Positions 40,027 to 44,813 of a stretch of DNA of 44,813 bases are shown in pieces (position 1 is the first letter of the stretch; every line of letters starts with the position of its first letter). A program made the translations under genes and the position numbers. Below the pieces are notes generated by a model. It saw nothing but the letters and a program-made list of their open reading frames with translations. It searched no databases and was not told where the DNA came from. The DNA lies in the IMG/VR virus record IMGVR_UViG_3300047310_000601, positions 1 through 44,813 of that record. One strand, 5' to 3'. The stretch comes from a virus.

Positions 40027-40686
40027 TTACCGTTTGTCGCTACGGAATTTGCAGGACTGCAGAGTCCACATGTGGTGCATGAACTGTTCGAAGTCTTGAA
40101 TGTCCTCGATGAACCTGCAGTAGTAATAGTACGAGTAGTCCATGGTGATGACTACGCCATCAGACACCGGAGTTGTGAATACTACGTTGATCAAGTCGGA
40201 GTCGATGTCCCAGTTTGCAGGGTCGTCCAATACGCCATCGAGGTACACGTTCATAGGCTGTAGGAGGTTAGCTCCTCCGACAGGCTCAATGAACCAGGTG
40301 CTCCAAGTCCTCATCAAACGGAACGTTGTACGAGTGCCATCGCCTGTCGCGATGTGCTGATTCAGTCGGCGGTTGTCTTTCGGGTTGTTGTAGAAGAACC
40401 TTCCATACTGGCCTCGGCAGGCTACGAACAAGCCCGAGATCTCTTGGAGCTCCTTCATGCCTGCGACAAAGTGACCGGTATCCTTATCGACGTTCTGTGT
40501 CTCGTCCGCCAAGAGCTCGAACGTAATCTCGAACTCCCAAAGCGGATAGGCTTGCCTAGCAGAAATCTGCTCGACGCCTTTAACTGTAGTCTGTACTATC
40601 GAGGCATAGGTTGGCTTAACGTGAACAGAGAAGCCTGGCCTCAAGGTAGGAAAAACCGGAGTCGGTGTGGGATAAGTGAACGCCAT
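40027..40686 (-). CDS. DUF2460 distal-tail protein, copy 1
   Basis: A 219-residue protein. I choose ATG 40686, which overlaps the upstream stop as TAATG; GTG 40695 is less likely. GFSVHVKPTYASIVQT, then YPLWEFEITFELLADE and GQYGRFFYNNPKDN, are DUF2460 features; in GTA this family is the distal tail protein. YYYCRFIEDIQDFEQFM near the end is shared with the larger copy next door. Confidence 0.75.
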   Translation of the reverse strand: MAFTYPTPTPVFPTLRPGFSVHVKPTYASIVQTTVKGVEQISARQAYPLWEFEITFELLADETQNVDKDTGHFVAGMKELQEISGLFVACRGQYGRFFYNNPKDNRRLNQHIATGDGTRTTFRLMRTWSTWFIEPVGGANLLQPMNVYLDGVLDDPANWDIDSDLINVVFTTPVSDGVVITMDYSYYYYCRFIEDIQDFEQFMHHMWTLQSCKFRSDKR

Positions 40687-41957
40687 TACGGCCACCAGTC
40701 AACGATGAGATTTGCATCACCGGGCCTAAAGGGATTACCTCCGTATGCGTCGTTTGCTGCAGGGAAGATGTTACCTCCTCCAAGTCCCGTCGTACCGTCG
40801 CACCTGATCTCCATATGCATGGTCAACGGGCTGAGAGGGTTTATCTTGGCTGAAGGAATGTCAGTCCTACCTCTTGTGACCTCCAAGAACTGAGTTGTGT
40901 CGGTGATATCCATATCGATGTGGATTTCTATCGGAGGATCGATACAGTTGGTGAACACAACCCTCATATAGCAGGCTGTAATGTTGTAAGTGGTCACGAT
41001 AAACTTTGTGAAGTAAGTCCTACAGGTGACTCGGAAGGACCCTGTATCGGGTACCTGTATATTACCTGAGACAACCGTGAATAGGTTGCTCGGGAACCCT
41101 GTATCAACATCAGGCCTCTGGAACTGCCAGCCGTTGGCTACATATGGAGCTCCGATGGCCGTGCCAAGATCTGGTGCGTATAGCCATACCTCTTGAGTTG
41201 GAGGAGGATCAGTTTGGGGCGTCGTGATAATCGGATCTTCATCCGGGATATGCTTTGGAAGGAAGATTGTACTCCCAGGTGGAGGAGGTGGGTCAGGCAA
41301 AGTACTCCTGAACTTCAAGGAAGGAACACGCCACCAACCGTAGGCGAACTCCTCTAAGTCGAGCATATCCTCGATGAAGCGACAGTAGTAGAAGAACGAG
41401 AAGTCGGCTGTAATCTCGACTCCCGGTGCAGGAGGATTTACGAACTTAAGAGTACGGAGGTCTGTATCGATCCACCAGTTGTTTGGCTGTAAGACGATAA
41501 CCCCGTTGAAGTACACGTTGAAGGTTTTGCCTACCCGGACATCTGCAATGCCGATAGGCTCGACGATGGCGTAAGGAGCAAACCCCCAAGTCCTGCTTAG
41601 CACAAAATCCTTAACAACTCCGTCACCTGAGCCTATGAGCTGCCCGACGCGAGAGTTGTCGTCTGGGTCCTGGTAGATGAAGGTTCCGTATTGCCCGTTC
41701 AACAGAAGCCAGAACTCAGACAGAGTCTGCATCTCTGTGTATCCCAGCACGTCTGAGAACGGAGAAGGATTTTTGCCCTCGTCCCTCAGGACCTCATACG
41801 TTAGTTCGAACTCCCACAGTGGATAGGGCATCTGATAGTTGGTCACCTCTCGCCCTGAAGGAGGTGAGCTCACTATCGAAGCGAACGTGGGCTTCTTGTG
41901 CACAGAGAAGCCTACATGGATCAGAGGCTCGGCCGGGAAGAGAGGGATATCGGTCAT
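40686..41957 (-). CDS. DUF2460 distal-tail protein, copy 2 with extra domain
   Basis: A 423-residue paralogue of the next gene. GFSVHKKPTFASIVSS, YPLWEFELTYEVLRDE, GQYGTFIYQDPDDN and YYCRFIEDMLDLEEF match copy 1 segment by segment. After a Pro-rich hinge (DPPPPPGS, DPPPTQE) there is an extra ~190-residue beta-rich domain with Cys and Trp, possibly carbohydrate binding. Two stacked distal-tail proteins, one decorated, are unusual for a GTA-like tail. Confidence 0.7.
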   Translation of the reverse strand: MTDIPLFPAEPLIHVGFSVHKKPTFASIVSSPPSGREVTNYQMPYPLWEFELTYEVLRDEGKNPSPFSDVLGYTEMQTLSEFWLLLNGQYGTFIYQDPDDNSRVGQLIGSGDGVVKDFVLSRTWGFAPYAIVEPIGIADVRVGKTFNVYFNGVIVLQPNNWWIDTDLRTLKFVNPPAPGVEITADFSFFYYCRFIEDMLDLEEFAYGWWRVPSLKFRSTLPDPPPPPGSTIFLPKHIPDEDPIITTPQTDPPPTQEVWLYAPDLGTAIGAPYVANGWQFQRPDVDTGFPSNLFTVVSGNIQVPDTGSFRVTCRTYFTKFIVTTYNITACYMRVVFTNCIDPPIEIHIDMDITDTTQFLEVTRGRTDIPSAKINPLSPLTMHMEIRCDGTTGLGGGNIFPAANDAYGGNPFRPGDANLIVDWWP

Positions 41958-41969
41958 GACTTCGGTCAG

Positions 41970-44813
41970 CTAGAAGCCTGCAGGCCTCCAGCCGTTCCGA
42001 GCGGCGTTTTCAGCCCAGCGCATCATGGAGTTGCTGTTCCTCCTCATCAATCCTTCAAAGGACGAGCGTGTCGCAAATGGATGGTACCCCGAGACATTGG
42101 CGTTGTAGTTCAAAGTGGTCGTGTTGCTACCTCCACCTCCACTTCTGTTACCTCCTGAGGCGGTGTTGTGGATCATGTTCTGTACGCCGTCAGAGAGATC
42201 TGCTGGTAGGACCATCTCCCTGGGATGGATGACAGCTAGGGTACCTCCACGGCCGTCATCAACCTTCATGCCTCCGGCGGCTGAAGGGACGACCATACCT
42301 GCATAACCGAAGAGGCCTCCGATGAACGGGATCGCCTTAAAGAGTGAACCGATACCCCCGAGAGCAGAACCGACTCCCGATGTAGCAGCCCCAGCAGCGT
42401 GGGCTTGTAGAGCTGCCTCGTCTGTTACAACAGCAGCAGTGTGACCAGTTTCAGCGGCCTGCCCTAGAACCTTCGCACCAGTCAGGGCCGTCTCAGTAGT
42501 AGCTGCGGTACCCTTGACTGCAACGCCAGTTGCCGTAACTGCTGTGTCCGTATTCTTGGTCGCCGTACCGAGTGTTGTTGCAGCCTGTTCGATGACCTTA
42601 GCACTCGCGAGTTTAGTGCTTCCCCCGAACAGCAGATCAAATCCGCTTGACAGGTTCTTGATAGCACTTGGTAGACCTGTAACCAGCGAGAGGGCTCCAC
42701 CAAGTACTCGCATCCTGGGGCTCACCAGCGCCAAACCGCCTGCTAAGGCTGACAGCCCTGAGCCCACTCGGGTTAGAGCATCCCAGGTACTACCTGTGCT
42801 TGTGCTTGTTGAACTCGACGATGAGGTACCACCGGAGCCTGTGGTACTGGGCGTCCCGGTGTCCTTGTTACCCCCGCCCGTCCCAGTGCCTGTACCTTTG
42901 GACTCGATGGTAGTCGTCAGCTTTGTCAGAGCTTGGGTGTTCTTGCTGATTTCTGAAGCCGACGATTGGGTCGAGCGGCTGTCTTCGGTTGTTGCAGTCG
43001 TACCCTTCTGGGCTTCTGCTGTATTGCTTCTGGTTACGTTAGCATCGTCCGACATAGCCGTTTTGGCTTGAGTCGTCTCTGTCGAGAGACCCTTAACGGC
43101 TGTGCTGTTCTCGTTGACTGCTTGCTTGAGGGCCGCTGCATCAGGGTCGCTGCCTCCTCCACTGCCCCTTCCTGACCATCTGCCTCCTCGGGCTTCAACA
43201 GGCTCGATATGCCAGGGCTCTTTCTTCTCGCTCCAGTTCTCAAGCGGAGCCCACAAGCCTTGCTTGGCTAAGAAAGGCCGCATCCTCTCGAGTTCTGCCT
43301 GCGACAGCTGCTCTCCGCCAGCACCTCTCAGGTCGTTGGCTAGGCCAAGCTGCTCAACCTGGTCTCCGTACCCATGTAGTGAACCGCCGGGCTTGGCGTG
43401 TCCGATGCCTGCAACCTGTTGAGATACAGGTCGGAAGAGACTCCCCTTTGAGACATCCATGCCGGACGACCGAGCATCAGCCAAGGCTGCATCAAGCCGA
43501 GTATGGAAGTCCTGAGCCAGCTCTGGGCTGTCTCTGCCGACAGTTGGAGATGGTACATTAACTGAAGACGGTCCCGTGATATTGAAGGTACTGGTACCAC
43601 GGAGTGTAGGTGAGGTTAGATCGCGCTCGCCTGAGGCACCACCACGGAGCTCAGCGGGAGTCGGGCCAGCTCCTCCAGGACCTCCCCTCGAGATCTGGGC
43701 ACCAGCTCCGATACTCTTAGCCTGATCGATCTTGGTGGTCAGGTCTTTGATCGCTTGGGTGTTCAGCTCAACGTAGTTGCCGGACTTCTTGGTGACCTCA
43801 GTCAGGTTCTGTTGTGCCGTCTTGAGGCTCTCGTCAGTCTTGCCCGGGCCTAGGCCGATAGCCTTGGTAACCCAGCTTGAAATAACCGAGCCGAGAGTGG
43901 TGTCTTTACCCGCTTCGGTCTCTACACCTAACGACTTGGCAAGCTGCTGTCCCGCAAGCTGGCTCGCTATGGAGCCTCCGAGACCAACGACCCCTCTTAT
44001 CAGGGCCTGTCTCAGCTGCTGGGCCGCTTGCACCCGAGTCATTGTCCTGTCTAGGGCGCCCGTAATGACCTGCTCGATAGCTGACCCGACTTGATCGAAC
44101 GATCGCTTGAACGCCTCCGCCATCTGCTTCGACGATTTATCGGCAGCAGCGGCGATCTTGTCCTGCTCGGATGCTACTGCCCGAGCGTAATCAGCCTCCA
44201 GCTGTAATCGTTTAAGTTGGAACTCCTCCCTGACGTCCTGCTTGAGGTTTTCGTTCGCGAGGATCGCGTCGTACTGGGCTGCTAGTTGGGTGTATAACTG
44301 AGCGGTATACTCAATCTGGTAACCTGCTGCCTGGGTCGCAGTGATTTTATGCTCACGAACCTGAGCTTCCATATTTCTACGGAATGTCTCAAGATACGCA
44401 TTGTCGATACGGCTCTTCATCTCCGTTTGACGCATGGTCTCACGGATCTGATCGTCGACAGCTCGCTGAGCAGCGCGAGCCATCTCAGTTTGGACTTCAG
44501 CCCACTGGTTACCGGTCTTACCGAACAGACGTGCCGCCTCGGAAGCCCACTCCTGGTAGATCTGCCGAATCTGTGTCCAGTTCTTACTGGCTTCCTGGAG
44601 CTTCTGACGCTCTGCAGCAGCGAAGCGTTGGTAGTTCTGTTCGGCTATCTGATTGGCAAGGGCTGACTGCTTCGACTGCTCTGCACTGTACCTTTCAGGC
44701 TGACTTGCATCCTCTCCTCTGGCACGCATTCCGGAGAGGATCTCTCTCTGAAGGCGCATCTGAGTATTGAGGTCGCTGGCAGCTTCGATCTGCTTGCGAT
44801 GCTGAAGCTCGAC
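41970..44813 (-). CDS. Tape measure protein with peptidase-like domain (partial)
   Basis: At least 947 residues; the frame stays open to the window edge at 44813, so the true start is outside. The N-terminal half is long coiled coil (EQNYQRFAAAERQKLQEASK and many Gln/Ala heptads). Roughly residues 430-520 after the internal Met carry SLHGYGDQVEQLGLANDL and then EPWHIEP, resembling the SxHxxGxAxD and WHxE metal motifs of M15 D-Ala-D-Ala peptidases. A Ser/Thr/Gly linker leads to hydrophobic Ala/Gly segments and a polar end. It sets tail length and may cut peptidoglycan. Confidence 0.75.
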   Translation of the reverse strand, partial: VELQHRKQIEAASDLNTQMRLQREILSGMRARGEDASQPERYSAEQSKQSALANQIAEQNYQRFAAAERQKLQEASKNWTQIRQIYQEWASEAARLFGKTGNQWAEVQTEMARAAQRAVDDQIRETMRQTEMKSRIDNAYLETFRRNMEAQVREHKITATQAAGYQIEYTAQLYTQLAAQYDAILANENLKQDVREEFQLKRLQLEADYARAVASEQDKIAAAADKSSKQMAEAFKRSFDQVGSAIEQVITGALDRTMTRVQAAQQLRQALIRGVVGLGGSIASQLAGQQLAKSLGVETEAGKDTTLGSVISSWVTKAIGLGPGKTDESLKTAQQNLTEVTKKSGNYVELNTQAIKDLTTKIDQAKSIGAGAQISRGGPGGAGPTPAELRGGASGERDLTSPTLRGTSTFNITGPSSVNVPSPTVGRDSPELAQDFHTRLDAALADARSSGMDVSKGSLFRPVSQQVAGIGHAKPGGSLHGYGDQVEQLGLANDLRGAGGEQLSQAELERMRPFLAKQGLWAPLENWSEKKEPWHIEPVEARGGRWSGRGSGGGSDPDAAALKQAVNENSTAVKGLSTETTQAKTAMSDDANVTRSNTAEAQKGTTATTEDSRSTQSSASEISKNTQALTKLTTTIESKGTGTGTGGGNKDTGTPSTTGSGGTSSSSSTSTSTGSTWDALTRVGSGLSALAGGLALVSPRMRVLGGALSLVTGLPSAIKNLSSGFDLLFGGSTKLASAKVIEQAATTLGTATKNTDTAVTATGVAVKGTAATTETALTGAKVLGQAAETGHTAAVVTDEAALQAHAAGAATSGVGSALGGIGSLFKAIPFIGGLFGYAGMVVPSAAGGMKVDDGRGGTLAVIHPREMVLPADLSDGVQNMIHNTASGGNRSGGGGSNTTTLNYNANVSGYHPFATRSSFEGLMRRNSNSMMRWAENAARNGWRPAGF

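Noticed and set aside
1-44813. tRNA genes, CRISPR arrays, integrase or attachment site
   Set aside because: No T-arm/acceptor pattern, no spaced direct repeats and no recombinase were found by reading. A tRNAscan run could still reveal a divergent tRNA.

Overview
The window is a dense segment of a tailed double-stranded DNA phage, probably a lytic siphovirus. Positions 1-32,677 are one long run of short-spaced plus-strand genes for nucleotide metabolism, DNA replication, recombination and DNA modification. Positions 32,690-44,813 are a minus-strand tail module, so the two halves converge at about 32,680. No tRNA, rRNA, CRISPR array, integrase, repressor or insertion sequence was seen. The tail module has the gene order of the tail end of Rhodobacter gene transfer agents and related phages (tape measure, DUF2460, DUF2163, NlpC/P60, large tail hub protein). 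That order, the Sec-type signal peptides and the ~55% GC feel suggest a Gram-negative, likely alphaproteobacterial host. The host assignment is inference.

Layout. 1-2882: nucleotide-metabolism genes (dCTP deaminase/dUTPase, nucleoside 2-deoxyribosyltransferase-like, HAD phosphatase) among small conserved phage genes. 2938-7877: a promoter, a GC-rich gene, a 500-base gene-free and strongly self-complementary stretch, then a RuvC-like nuclease, a lipoprotein, a dATP/dGTP diphosphohydrolase-like gene and small genes, closed by a clear terminator. 7912-14758: a promoter, a conserved gene and a DUF6745-like gene separated by another structured stretch, then ATP-dependent ligase, a Fic protein, a YkgJ-like protein and an SNF2-type helicase. 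14819-27592: PD-(D/E)XK nuclease, Sak4-like ATPase and a DUF669-like single-strand-binding candidate, then queC-queD-queE-folE, ThyX and a class II ribonucleotide reductase. 27619-32677: a promoter, DpdA-like transglycosylase, a uracil-DNA-glycosylase/DNA polymerase I fusion and small genes.

How the genes fit together. FolE, QueD, QueE and QueC make preQ0 from GTP, and the DpdA-like enzyme would insert it into phage DNA in place of guanine. This is a known route to 7-deazaguanine DNA that resists host restriction. The reductase, ThyX, dCTP deaminase and diphosphohydrolase-like protein would shape the dNTP pool. The polymerase, ligase, helicase, resolvase-like protein and nuclease/Sak4/SSB set would copy and recombine the genome.

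The least explained signals are non-coding. There is a 500-base candidate structured RNA at 3574-4066, and shorter structured elements that overlap the stop codons of several genes (8419-8541, 17212-17278, 17875-18099). Four strong TATAAT promoter-like sites also share an AGG-centred spacer element. All pairings were found by eye and need folding and covariation tests.
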